Shown here piece by piece: positions 63,885 through 64,000 of a stretch of DNA of 64,000 nucleotides. The stretch is from CAYMSF01 sp964392985 (GTDB lineage Bacteria > Verrucomicrobiota > Lentisphaeria > Victivallales > Victivallaceae), in NCBI GenBank assembly GCA_964392985.1, contig CAYMSF010000004.1, positions 40,588 to 104,587 on the forward strand. Direction: 5' to 3'. The position numbers and the translations under genes are program-made. The notes beneath the pieces are model-generated. The model saw only the letters and a program-made list of their open reading frames with translations. It was not told the DNA's origin and ran no database searches. Each line of letters begins with the position of its first letter. The stretch's first letter is position 1.

Positions 63885-64000
63885 CTTTCTCAAACTTAAT
63901 TTCTGTAAAGTTTTAAGAAAAAACGCATCATTGTTATATTTTATTCATAATCTTAATTCCGTGAGAGAATTTTATTAATTTCCTCACTTTTATTTTTTGA

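Overview
The window is a compact, AT-rich bacterial chromosome segment that looks like a metagenome-assembled or draft genome. Several features point to the PVC superphylum, most likely a Lentisphaerota-type bacterium. These are a membrane-anchored Ser/Thr kinase carrying a formylglycine-generating-enzyme (FGE)-like domain, a CT398-type zinc-ribbon protein, an LptF/G permease with RlpA (Gram-negative envelope), sugar-acid and fucose catabolism, and a fused SecDF. The taxonomic call is an inference from gene content. I saw no rRNA, tRNA, CRISPR array, insertion sequence or prophage.

Layout. 1-11 kb: 3' end of a PLP decarboxylase, a small exported protein, pnp, tagaturonate epimerase uxaE, yajC-secDF, and a tandem pair of phosphohexomutases in which the first copy has lost the catalytic serine. 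11-15 kb: a HAD phosphatase, then etfB-etfA followed by an FAD-linked lactate/glycolate-type dehydrogenase interrupted by an in-frame TAG. 15-24 kb (minus strand): an orphan oligopeptide-ABC ATPase, a small monooxygenase-like protein, valS, a repeat-containing membrane protein, an RlpA-domain protein, and transketolase with a cysteine-rich tail. 24-30 kb: ruvB, a zinc-ribbon coiled-coil protein, an LptF/G-type permease, an AMMECR1 protein and a COG2509-type FAD dehydrogenase.

30-36 kb: a deoxyribosyltransferase-like protein and a three-gene cassette made of a small four-helix membrane protein with MotA/TolQ/ExbB-like features, a membrane-anchored coiled-coil protein with an Asp inside its single helix, and the Ser/Thr kinase-FGE protein. 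36-41 kb: an old-yellow-enzyme family oxidoreductase, a class II aldolase, mtnP, an RNA m5U methyltransferase-like protein and a glycosyltransferase. 41.5-44.6 kb: an AmmeMemoRadiSam locus with a radical SAM enzyme, a tiny twin-arginine-signal protein, an apparently exported Memo-AMMECR1 fusion and an FHA protein. 44.7-52 kb: fucI, a TatD nuclease, nudC and dnaE. 52-57.6 kb: a NuoE-NuoF fusion, a 2Fe-2S/GltD-like iron-sulfur protein and a pabB-pabC fusion in one tight operon. 57.7-64 kb: a U32 peptidase, a polyprenol-kinase-like membrane protein, a PH-domain-like membrane protein, a NagD-like HAD phosphatase, a double-domain nucleoside diphosphate kinase, an aspartate aminotransferase and a small membrane protein.

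The most interesting candidates for undescribed biology are: (i) the proton-channel-like/coiled-coil/kinase cassette at 30.9-35.9 kb; (ii) the AmmeMemoRadiSam locus, with its exported fusion and its Tat-signal mini-protein at 42483-42671; (iii) the catalytically dead phosphohexomutase translationally coupled to an intact paralogue; and (iv) the diaphorase/iron-sulfur module that lacks a terminal enzyme. The in-frame stop at 14081 lies in a cluster of apparent C-to-G changes and may be a sequence error rather than a real mutation.
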